NCBI GenBank assembly: GCA_003224835.1
Contig: QHZX01000169.1
Location: forward strand, 1-9,370
Direction of reading: 5' to 3'
Source of the DNA: Acidobacteriota bacterium
GTDB lineage: Bacteria; Acidobacteriota; Terriglobia; Terriglobales; Acidobacteriaceae
DNA: 9,370 nt
A model generated the notes under the pieces. It was not told the origin of the DNA. It ran no database searches and saw nothing but the letters and a program-made list of their open reading frames with translations. This document shows, piece by piece, positions 1-5,359 of this stretch (position 1 is its first letter; every line of letters begins with the position of its first letter). Both the position numbers and the translations under genes were made by a program.

Positions 1-1016
1 CGCCGCACCAGCAGCCCATCGCGGTCATTCTGGATCAGGCTGTCCCAATCGCTGCCCCAAATGCACTTAATGACATTCCAACCGGCGCCACGGAAAATGG
101 CCTCCAGTTCCTGAATGATCTTTCCATTGCCACGAACCGGGCCATCGAGCCGCTGCAAGTTGCAGTTGATCACCCAGATCAAATTGTCGAGTTTCTCGCG
201 CGAGGCCAGAGTAATAGAACCCAAGGATTCTGGTTCGTCCATTTCGCCATCGCCGAGGAAGGCCCATACTTTGCCGCCGGTCGAAGTCTTCAGCCCGCGG
301 TTTTCCAGATATTTAATGAAACGCGCGTGATAGATAGATTGGATCGGCCCCAATCCCATACTGACAGTGGGGAATTCCCAGAACTCAGGCATTAGCCACG
401 GATGCGGATAGGAAGAAAGTCCACCGCCGGGCTTCAGTTCGCGGCGGAAGTTCTCAAGTTTTTCTTTCGGTAAACGGCCTTCCAGAAATGCCCGCGAATA
501 CATTCCGGGAGCGGCGTGCCCTTGAAAATAAACAATGTCGCGATCGCCTGACTCGGTGCGAGCGCGCAGAAAATGATTGAAAGCCACTTCATATAAAGTC
601 GCCGCCGAAGCATAGGTAGAGATGTGGCCGCCGATGCCACTCTCCATCTTGTTGGCGCGCACGACCATTGCCATTGCATTCCAACGGACCAGACTCTTGA
701 TGCGGCGTTCCATCTCCTGACTTCCGGGAAATGGCGCCTGCTGACGAACCGAAATCGTGTTTTGATAAGGAGTAGTCGCGGTGAAGGGAAGATTGATGCC
801 CGCGGCGCGGCGCGCATGAAGCTGCAGCTGCTGTAAAAGACGTCCCGCTCGCTCTGGCCCGCCCGTGGCCAGCACATAATCCAGCGAATCCAGCCACTCG
901 CGGGTTTCAAGCACCTCTGAACCATCATTACTGTTATTGCTATTATTCCGCGACGCGGTCGGGGATTGTTGCGGCTCTGCCAATACCGGGGTCTGTGCCA
1001 ACTCTGACTTCTCCAC
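1..1016 (-). CDS. aceE: Pyruvate dehydrogenase E1 component, homodimeric type (partial, N-terminal third)
   Basis: Thiamine-diphosphate-dependent decarboxylase of the pyruvate dehydrogenase complex; it oxidatively decarboxylates pyruvate and passes the acetyl group to E2 lipoyl domains in the cytoplasm. The 338 codons present read through the left edge; E. coli AceE has 887 residues. Clear family segments are ETREWLDSLDYV (38-49), ERRIKSLVRWNAM (103-115), GGH (129-131), YFQGHAAPGMYSRAFLEGR (163-181), SSYPHPWLMPEFW (201-213) and the ThDP/Mg motif GDGEMDEPES (255-264), followed by NCNLQRLDGPV (284-294). The start is a GTG at 1014-1016. No better in-frame start is visible, and the GGAAGG upstream is about 14 bases away, so the start is uncertain. 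Residues 21-31 (ASRNNSNNSND) are an Asn/Ser-rich low-complexity linker. The gene is divergent from the Dps-like gene. Identity is near certain; only the start and the missing 3' part are open. Confidence 0.97.
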   Translation of the reverse strand, partial: MEKSELAQTPVLAEPQQSPTASRNNSNNSNDGSEVLETREWLDSLDYVLATGGPERAGRLLQQLQLHARRAAGINLPFTATTPYQNTISVRQQAPFPGSQEMERRIKSLVRWNAMAMVVRANKMESGIGGHISTYASAATLYEVAFNHFLRARTESGDRDIVYFQGHAAPGMYSRAFLEGRLPKEKLENFRRELKPGGGLSSYPHPWLMPEFWEFPTVSMGLGPIQSIYHARFIKYLENRGLKTSTGGKVWAFLGDGEMDEPESLGSITLASREKLDNLIWVINCNLQRLDGPVRGNGKIIQELEAIFRGAGWNVIKCIWGSDWDSLIQNDRDGLLVR

Positions 1017-1161
1017 GTTGTGAATGAGAACCTTCCATGATAGAAGATTCCACGAAATTTTGCTGTGCGCGATTTCGGCACCGTTGACGATAATCTCGCG
1101 AAAAGTTTGTTGTGCCCAAATCGTAAGCGCCAACATCTAACGCCACTAAAAGGAGAGATAT
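1017..1161. promoter_or_regulatory. Divergent intergenic region between aceE and dps
   Basis: This gap must hold both promoters. On the minus strand, towards aceE, a weak candidate is TTGGGC (1114-1119) and GATTAT (1090-1095) with an 18-base spacer. On the plus strand TTGACG (1084-1089) is a good -35-like hexamer, but no convincing -10 follows at 16-18 bases. The AGGAG at 1151-1155 is the Dps ribosome-binding site. I see no operator-like palindrome. Individual sites are weak; the existence of divergent promoters is inferred from gene order. Confidence 0.3.
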
Positions 1162-1779
1162 ATGGCAAAGAAGAGCGATTCTGGAAATCATCACCCGAGC
1201 CCGGAGCCCCGAGTACATCAGCGCGGAACTGAGATTCAACGATTCGGCACGGTTAACCATGCTTTTAATCTCGATTTGGAAGAGCCGGTTCGGCTGGAGA
1301 TGACTGAGCAGCTCAACCAGCTGCTTGCAGATTCCATGACCCTTCGTGATTTGTACAAGAAGTCACATTGGCAAGTTGCCGGTCCGACCTTTTACCAACT
1401 CCACCTCTTATTCGACAAACATTTCGACGAGCAGGTCGAGATCGTCGATAGTATTGCCGAGCGGATTCAACTTTTGGGTGGATTGGCCATTGCCATGGCG
1501 CACGACGTTGCCGAGACTACTCGGATCGAGCGTCCGCCAAAGGGCAGGGAAGAAGTTCCCGTGCAGATTTCCAGGTTGCTGGATGCGCACCTCGTCATTA
1601 TTAGCCACTGCCGCAAGCTTGCCGAGCGCTCCTCCAAGTTGGGAGACCAGGGCACGAATGATCTAGTTGTAAGCGACGTTCTCCGGACCAACGAGCTGCA
1701 GTCGTGGTTCCTAAGTGAGCACCTTGTAGATGAGCCACTGGTCTATGCCGATCGGGAGAGTTCCAAAGCTGCAGATTAA
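1162..1779 (+). CDS. dps: Dps-family mini-ferritin (DNA protection / iron storage)
   Basis: Predicted ferroxidase of the Dps family, which assembles as a hollow dodecamer, oxidises Fe(II) with peroxide, stores the iron and limits Fenton damage to DNA. The four-helix domain spans about residues 45-195. All five family ferroxidase ligands line up: His69 (in SHWQV), His81, Asp85, Asp96 and Glu100 (in DSIAERIQLLGG), with the same spacings as E. coli Dps His51, His63, Asp67, Asp78 and Glu82. At 205 residues it is longer than E. coli Dps (167), because of a ~45-residue charged, His/Pro-containing N-terminal tail and a short C-terminal tail. Tails of this kind can contact DNA in some Dps proteins, but that is not shown here. 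The ATG has AGGAG at 1151-1155, six bases away. It is followed by genes for envelope stress-type proteins. Function as a mini-ferritin is well supported; the physiological trigger is inferred. Confidence 0.93.
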   Translation: MAKKSDSGNHHPSPEPRVHQRGTEIQRFGTVNHAFNLDLEEPVRLEMTEQLNQLLADSMTLRDLYKKSHWQVAGPTFYQLHLLFDKHFDEQVEIVDSIAERIQLLGGLAIAMAHDVAETTRIERPPKGREEVPVQISRLLDAHLVIISHCRKLAERSSKLGDQGTNDLVVSDVLRTNELQSWFLSEHLVDEPLVYADRESSKAAD

Positions 1780-1921
1780 GTAGCTCCGGATTCAGAGCGC
1801 GTGAGAGCTCGATATGCTCTGGTACACACTTATGAGAGCTGAGATTTCCTGAGGATAAGGTATACCCGTGCCGGTTGAGGGCATCTAATTTTTCTGAAAA
1901 AGCTGCTCAGGAAGGGATAAC

Positions 1922-2233
1922 ATGGCGCACCAGAGCCCTATTGTGCCGATAGGAAAGCAGAGAAGCGAGCCGATTTCCTGGCCGTCAGAAGGTAAGACAT
2001 CTTCATCTGCACCCGCCGAAAAAGCCAAAGAAGCGTACCGCATTTCCGTGGCTGCGGCAGAACGCACATTCAACGATGTGCAGCAAAAGCTCTCCCGCAC
2101 AACCACTTCGCTAACCAGGTCACTCCGGAGTTTCGCGACTGAGCGGCCGCTACATCTGGTCGGCATCGTCGCGAGTGTGTCCTTAGTTGCGGGAGTAGCT
2201 GTGCGGATCTGGAGGTCGAAACATGATGCATGA
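1922..2233 (+). CDS. DUF883/YqjD-like small membrane-anchored protein
   Basis: A 103-residue protein with a polar N-terminal region (1-30), an amphipathic helical stretch (about 32-72: AEKAKEAYRISVAAAERTF and onward) and one C-terminal membrane helix at about 77-95 that starts after ERPLHL and ends in RIWRSK. This layout of cytoplasmic helix, Arg-Pro and a small-residue-rich TM segment is that of the ElaB/YqjD/DUF883 group, whose E. coli members are inner-membrane, ribosome-associated stationary-phase proteins. The ATG is preceded by AGGAAGGG at 1909-1916, five bases away. The 3' end overlaps the next gene by 11 bases, so translation is probably coupled. Family assignment is by architecture and the RPLHL-TM boundary, not by a search. 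The cellular role here is unknown. Confidence 0.75.
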   Translation: MAHQSPIVPIGKQRSEPISWPSEGKTSSSAPAEKAKEAYRISVAAAERTFNDVQQKLSRTTTSLTRSLRSFATERPLHLVGIVASVSLVAGVAVRIWRSKHDA

Positions 2234-2663
2234 TCTGAAAGTTGAGAACAATGGGCGCAGTCTTGGGGCCATCATTTCAGACGTTGTGGAAGAGCTGAAA
2301 GAATTTGTGAACACCCGCGTCCAGGTGTTGAAGGCAGAACTGCATGAGACTCTCGATTCGGTGCGCGTCGCCTTGCCGCTTGGTTTGCTCGCCCTGGTTC
2401 TGGCGATAACAGCCTTTTTTCTATTCACGGGCGCGGTTGTGGCTATTGTGGCATCAGCTTTTTCCAGCAGTCCATATGCCTGGTTCTACGCGTTCATTAT
2501 TGTCGGCGTGGTGTGGACGGCGGCTGGCGGGATAGCAGCCTTTTTCGCATACAGCGAGATCCGGAGCAAATCAACTTTTCCAAAGCACACTGTCGAAGTA
2601 TTAAAGGCCGACAAAGATTGGCTCCAATCAGAAGCGAGGACAAAATATGGCCGAGTTGCCTAG
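2223..2663 (+). CDS. Phage holin family / YqjE-like (DUF1469, holin-X) membrane protein
   Basis: A 146-residue protein: a charged N-terminal helix (12-46, with EELKEFVNTRVQVLKAEL), a long hydrophobic hairpin of two membrane helices (about 49-79 and 85-112), then a cytoplasmic tail ending with the characteristic KADKDWLQSEAR stretch. This matches the 'Putative Actinobacterial Holin-X' / YqjE group. Despite the name, members in non-phage operons are not known to lyse cells. Start at 2223 or the adjacent ATG at 2226; GGAGG at 2211-2215 serves either. It overlaps the upstream YqjD-like gene and the downstream small gene (2647-2663), giving the yqjD-yqjE order seen in many bacteria. The likely role is in envelope or stationary-phase physiology, by analogy only. 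Confidence 0.82.
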   Translation: MMHDLKVENNGRSLGAIISDVVEELKEFVNTRVQVLKAELHETLDSVRVALPLGLLALVLAITAFFLFTGAVVAIVASAFSSSPYAWFYAFIIVGVVWTAAGGIAAFFAYSEIRSKSTFPKHTVEVLKADKDWLQSEARTKYGRVA

Positions 2664-2859
2664 TTACGACTTAGAGTTGAAAGCCGCCGAGGAACGCCGC
2701 CGTCTACACGGTACTTTGGCCGAGCTGCGATCTCGGGTTAACGAGGAATTGGATTTTAAAAAACGCGTTCGCGAACATCTAGGCGCAGCATGCGCCGTTG
2801 CAGTCGTTGTTGGTTTGAGTCTCGGCTACTCTGTCGCCGGCCTGTACGTTCGCAGTTAA
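2647..2859 (+). CDS. Small helix-plus-TM protein, third gene of the yqjDE-like operon (DUF3618-like)
   Basis: A 70-residue protein with a strongly charged N-terminal helix (5-42, containing AAEERRRLHGTLAELRSRV) and one membrane segment at about 46-67. The charged helix followed by a single C-terminal anchor resembles DUF3618/YqjK-type proteins, which often close yqjD-yqjE operons; the assignment is tentative. The ATG has GAGGA at 2636-2640, six bases upstream. The gene overlaps the end of the holin-like gene by 17 bases. Coupled overlaps and the terminator about 75 bases downstream mark it as the last gene of the operon. No catalytic residues are visible; its function is unknown. Confidence 0.72.
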   Translation: MAELPSYDLELKAAEERRRLHGTLAELRSRVNEELDFKKRVREHLGAACAVAVVVGLSLGYSVAGLYVRS

Positions 2860-2934
2860 ATCCAAAAGAATCAATTAGCTCTCTGCTGGAGCGCATCTCC
2901 GGAGTCTCAAAGCCGAACCGTGCCGATCCCTCGG

Positions 2935-2982
2935 CAGGCTCTTGTTGCAGCTATTGCAGAGCTGCTCGCGGAGCCTGTTTTT
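2935..2982 (+). terminator. Intrinsic terminator of the three-gene membrane-protein operon
   Basis: CAGGCTC (2935-2941) pairs perfectly with GAGCCTG (2971-2977). Nested inside, GCAGCT (2947-2952) pairs with AGCTGC (2960-2965) around a 7-base loop. A symmetric 5x5 internal loop separates the two stems, and TTTTT (2978-2982) follows directly. It lies 75 bases after the last stop of the operon and before the XRE gene, so it separates the two units. Confidence 0.72.
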
Positions 2983-2999
2983 CAGAAACGACCCCAATT

Positions 3000-3032
3000 T
3001 TGTTACAAATTCGGAACAGATTCAGCTACACT
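3000..3032 (+). promoter_or_regulatory. Weak candidate promoter of the XRE regulator gene
   Basis: TTACAA (3003-3008) and TACACT (3027-3032) are separated by 18 bases, after the terminator and about 80 bases before the XRE start. The -10 matches four of six consensus positions and the -35 only three. Acceptable position, weak sequence. Confidence 0.22.
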
Positions 3033-3110
3033 GGCGCACGAAGATGTCAATTCGTAAGGTATGTTGATGATTGCTTTTTGGAACGTGAACAGTGCCCAGC
3101 TTGACTGCCA

Positions 3111-3971
3111 GTGTTTAGCATCGAAAATTGCGAGATTCCCGGGCGCCACAGGTCCTTCTCTGTGACCTCGCCAGGCTCGACTTTGCGCATAATGCGCGAG
3201 AGGCTTGGCTTCACAATGCGCGACGTTGAAACAGCAAGCGAAAAACTAGCGCGTAAACGTGGGAGCGATGATTACCTGGTACCGATCAGCCGGCTGTCCG
3301 ATGTTGAGACCAAAGGTGTAACCCCGAGCATCTACCGCATTTACTCGTTGGCGATTATCTACCGGAGTGATTTTCACACCCTCTTGCGTTTATATGGCGT
3401 TGATTTAGAGCTCGCGGTTTCGGATCTCGAAATCAGCGCTCCTCCAGTTTCCCATCTGTCAGACGCACTTTCAGCAGTTGAGACGGCGCAGGTGCCGATT
3501 CGCATGGACCCGGGATTCGATCCTCGTAAAACACTGAATTTCGGCCGCATGGTTGAACAATGGGGGACAGTCCCCCTTAAATATCTGGAGCAGCTATCGA
3601 AGACGGGATTTACATATGGATATGTCGGCAGCCAAGATCTCACTATGTATCCGATCCTGCCCCCCGGTAGCTTTATCCAGGTGGATGAATCCAGGAATAG
3701 GGTAATGGAAGGTGGGTGGCGTTCCGAATATGAACGGCCCATTTATTTTGTGGAGACCCGCGAGGGCCATGTTTGCTGCTGGTGCACGCTTATGCGCGAT
3801 TCCATCATTCTCCAATCGCATCCTCTTTCTCCGGTTGCTCCTCGGATTCAGCAGTATCCGCAGGATGCCGAAGTGATTGGACAAGTGGTGGGCGTGGCGA
3901 TGAAACTGGGTGAGTGGCGTTCGGGTTCCGACTTCTCTCTAAACCCAAAAGAGCGTGAATCACTGAACTGA
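3111..3971 (+). CDS. XRE-family transcriptional regulator with degenerate S24/LexA-like C-terminal domain
   Basis: Predicted DNA-binding regulator of 286 residues. An XRE-type helix-turn-helix occupies about 23-96 (STLRIMRERLGFTMRDVE, then ISRLSDVE and IYRIYSLAIIY). The C-terminal part, about 168-268, has the layout of the S24 LexA/CI fold: YVGSQDLTMYPILPPGSFIQVDE, then IYFVETREGHVCCWCTL and IILQSHP. In LexA-like autoproteases the nucleophile is Ser in 'SM' and the base is Lys in 'vKrl'. Here they are Thr178-Met179 and a Cys/Trp cluster (VCCWC, 221-225), so self-cleavage is unlikely and a ligand-binding or dimerisation role is more plausible. The GTG at 3111 has no clear ribosome-binding site. 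GTG at 3162 (residue 18) is an alternative that keeps the HTH intact. The 3' end overlaps a convergent gene by 167 bases. Targets are unknown. The architecture is one I associate with Acidobacteriota. Confidence 0.85.
   Translation: MFSIENCEIPGRHRSFSVTSPGSTLRIMRERLGFTMRDVETASEKLARKRGSDDYLVPISRLSDVETKGVTPSIYRIYSLAIIYRSDFHTLLRLYGVDLELAVSDLEISAPPVSHLSDALSAVETAQVPIRMDPGFDPRKTLNFGRMVEQWGTVPLKYLEQLSKTGFTYGYVGSQDLTMYPILPPGSFIQVDESRNRVMEGGWRSEYERPIYFVETREGHVCCWCTLMRDSIILQSHPLSPVAPRIQQYPQDAEVIGQVVGVAMKLGEWRSGSDFSLNPKERESLN
3562..3576. repeat. GC-rich palindrome inside the XRE gene
   Basis: GGGGGAC-A-GTCCCCC: seven-base arms around one central base, inside the codons for W-G-T-V-P-L (residues 151-156). 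It can form a compact hairpin in RNA with a small loop. It may be a chance result of coding sequence, a REP-like unit or a protein-binding site; nothing in this window decides. Confidence 0.5.
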
Positions 3972-4320
3972 GGTGGCGAGCTGAACCCGCACCTGGATTG
4001 CTCGGAAGCAACTCCTCTTTTTTACGATCTAAACTCGCCAGGAAGTGCTCCGAATTTACCCCCGAATTTCGACTGCTCGACTCCACGTCAATAAGCAGTG
4101 TCTGTAACGGAGTACTCAGGACCTCTGATACCACCGTGCGGTGGGCTTCCTGAAACGCCTTTCTTGCCGCTGCTTCTCCATGTAGTTTGTTGAATCCCCA
4201 GTGCCAATACTCACCCCGTAACTTACGCAGTCCTCCCAGGTATTCCAACTTTCTCAAACAACCTGAAATAGCTCCCAAAGTAGTCTGGGACAGATCTTCA
4301 AGTGCGGATTTGAGTGTCAT
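3805..4320 (-). CDS. Conserved-looking protein of unknown function (acidobacterial-type)
   Basis: A 171-residue predicted cytoplasmic protein without signal peptide or membrane helix. Residues 1-85 form a helical, well-ordered region starting MTLKSALEDLSQTTLGAIS, with LRKLEYLGGLR, a Gly/Trp-containing turn (GEYWHWGFNKLHGEAAARK) and a long helix ending TPLQTLLIDVE. Residues 86-130 carry LLPSNPGAGSARHLSSVIHALL. The rest is a Pro/Glu-rich, probably disordered tail. It resembles short uncharacterised proteins I recall from Acidobacteriota; I know of no assigned function. The ATG at 4318-4320 has only a weak upstream ACGGAA. Residues about 117-171 are encoded antisense to the last 167 bases of the XRE gene, so the tail may be constrained by that gene. 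It is divergent from the small peptide gene at 4426. The ORF is real in my judgement because of its ordered composition and the otherwise gene-free 3972-4320. Confidence 0.68.
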   Translation of the reverse strand: MTLKSALEDLSQTTLGAISGCLRKLEYLGGLRKLRGEYWHWGFNKLHGEAAARKAFQEAHRTVVSEVLSTPLQTLLIDVESSSRNSGVNSEHFLASLDRKKEELLPSNPGAGSARHLSSVIHALLGLERSRNPNATHPVSSPRPPLVQSLRHPADTAESEEQPEKEDAIGE

Positions 4321-4349
4321 TTGTTCCGTGTTTCAGAAACGCCAATAAT
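4321..4349 (+). promoter_or_regulatory. Candidate promoter of the small secreted peptide gene
   Basis: TTGTTC (4321-4326) and AATAAT (4344-4349) are separated by 17 bases. The -10 matches five of six consensus positions, the -35 three. Transcription would begin near 4357, leaving a ~70-base leader before the GTG at 4426. The spacer contains the short inverted repeat GTTTC-A-GAAAC (4330-4340), a possible operator half-site arrangement. Confidence 0.35.
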
Positions 4350-4413
4350 TCGCGCGTTCTGATCAGAGCGCTGCCAGTTCGCACATTATCACGGCGAAAT
4401 TCCTACTTCAACC

Positions 4414-4419
4414 AAGGAG
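4414..4419 (+). promoter_or_regulatory. Ribosome-binding site that fixes the small peptide start
   Basis: AAGGAG lies six bases before the GTG at 4426. This near-ideal Shine-Dalgarno sequence is the main reason to accept a GTG start for so short a gene. Confidence 0.75.
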
Positions 4420-4425
4420 TCCGCT

Positions 4426-4542
4426 GTGAAGAAAACCTTACTAATACTTGCTGCCGCTGTTGTACTCGCATTTTCCATCACCATCCCACAAGCCAATGCC
4501 GGCGGTAACCCGATATGCCCTCCGGGAACCGTTTGCAAGTGA
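4426..4542 (+). CDS. Small secreted two-cysteine peptide (38 residues)
   Basis: A very short gene. The product begins with a textbook Sec signal peptide: KK at positions 2-3, a hydrophobic core LLILAAAVVLAFSI (5-18), then QANA as a type I signal-peptidase site. Cleavage after Ala25 would release a 13-residue peptide, GGNPICPPGTVCK, with cysteines at mature positions 6 and 12 enclosing PPGTV, suitable for a disulfide-closed loop. Start choice: GTG with AAGGAG six bases upstream. A strong hairpin terminator begins 24 bases after the TGA, so the gene looks like a complete single-gene unit with promoter, RBS and terminator. Function is unknown. Options include a signalling peptide, a toxin/bacteriocin-like peptide or an envelope microprotein. 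It lies between an unknown divergent gene and a 7TM membrane protein. The signal peptide is seen directly; any role is inference. Confidence 0.72.
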   Translation: MKKTLLILAAAVVLAFSITIPQANAGGNPICPPGTVCK

Positions 4543-4566
4543 CATAAATCGTAAGAAAACAAGTTG

Positions 4567-4615
4567 TGGGCTACGGGGGAACGGGCTACCATTTCTCCTG
4601 TAGCCCATGATTTTT
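4567..4615 (+). terminator. Strong hairpin terminator overlapping the start of the next gene
   Basis: A 15-pair stem: 4567-4581 (TGGGCTACGGGGGAA) with 4593-4607 (TTCTCCTGTAGCCCA), two G-U pairs, an 11-base loop, then TTTTT at 4611-4615. Outer bases 4561-4566 can extend pairing to 4608-4613. The loop holds a second GGGCTAC (4583-4589) able to pair with the same GTAGCCC (4600-4606), giving an alternative shorter hairpin. The AUG of the following membrane protein (4607-4609) is at the foot of the stem. Confidence 0.75.
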
Positions 4616-5359
4616 GTCAGTTACTATCTGTGGATCGCCCCTCGTATATTGTTGGCGATATTCTTGATCTACCTTCTGCGGCGCAAGTTACAGAAGCAAC
4701 TTCCAATTTTCACTGTCTTCGTTGTTTTTGAATTAATCCAATTTTCCGCTTTGTTCGCAGCCTTTCTTCAGTCCCCTTTTCCCGCAGCCATTTATCGCTG
4801 GCTCCTTTTGGTTAGCCAGGTGATCAGTTCCATTTTGGAACTCGCGGTCATCTATGAACTCGCAAATGAGTTGATTTTTGCTCGTTCATCTCTAGCATCA
4901 GTATTGCGGCCCGTTTTGCGCGGGATTCTCGCAATACTCCTGTTAGCCGCCGCGATTGGTTCGGGGTTTTTCCGGGGGATCAGTATTTACCGGCTTACGA
5001 ATGTGCTTGGTGTAGTGGACTTCTCCTCGAACCTGATCCAAGCGGGTATGTTGCTGGCCCTATTTGTTTTTGCCCGTGTTTTGCGTGTTTCCTGGAGAGA
5101 TTGGGTACCAGGCGTTGCCTTGGGCTTTGGGATAGCAGCTTCTATTGACCTTGCGAGCGCCGCTTTGCGCGCGGCGTTCGGAACAGATTCCATCATTGCT
5201 GTGGACAGAACCCAGATGGCCGCTTACCACGTATGCGTGGTTATTTGGCTGGTCTTTCTGTTCAGGTCGGAAACTACTCCTGCTTTGCCCGACGTGAAGT
5301 TGACGCTCTCGGATCTGGAACCTTGGGGTGAGGAACTACAAAAGATGGTGCGGAGATGA
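4607..5359 (+). CDS. Seven-helix integral membrane protein of unknown function
   Basis: A 250-residue protein with seven predicted membrane segments at about 6-25, 33-54, 63-88, 103-123, 140-157, 167-191 and 204-221. A ~29-residue C-terminal tail ending in EPWGEELQKMVRR is probably cytoplasmic. No transport, enzyme or kinase motif is visible. The seven-helix layout recalls 7TM sensory input domains without their output domain, but that is only architecture. The ATG is the first possible start, because an in-frame TAG lies two codons upstream. It has no ribosome-binding site and lies at the base of the preceding terminator hairpin, so translation may be poor or conditional, or an independent transcript may start nearby. 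It overlaps the next gene by ATGA, suggesting a two-gene unit. I do not recognise the family beyond a resemblance to uncharacterised acidobacterial membrane proteins. Confidence 0.82.
   Translation: MIFVSYYLWIAPRILLAIFLIYLLRRKLQKQLPIFTVFVVFELIQFSALFAAFLQSPFPAAIYRWLLLVSQVISSILELAVIYELANELIFARSSLASVLRPVLRGILAILLLAAAIGSGFFRGISIYRLTNVLGVVDFSSNLIQAGMLLALFVFARVLRVSWRDWVPGVALGFGIAASIDLASAALRAAFGTDSIIAVDRTQMAAYHVCVVIWLVFLFRSETTPALPDVKLTLSDLEPWGEELQKMVRR

Noticed and set aside
434..1168. Long minus-strand open frame (244 codons) and several shorter ones over aceE
   Set aside because: They are out-of-frame shadows; the overlapping frame gives an unmistakable AceE sequence with the GDG...NCN cofactor motif.
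1793..1821. CAGAGC / GCTCTG inverted repeat after dps as a terminator
   Set aside because: Only six pairs, a 17-base loop and no T-tract follow; too weak to call.
2790..3104. Plus-strand open frame of 104 codons across the end of the small TM gene and the terminator
   Set aside because: It runs through the terminator hairpin, has no ribosome-binding site and an unstructured Cys/Arg/Ser-rich composition; judged a chance frame.
3594..3884. Minus-strand open frames antisense to the XRE regulator
   Set aside because: No ribosome-binding site and composition that mirrors the sense gene; the sense frame has clear HTH and S24-like features.
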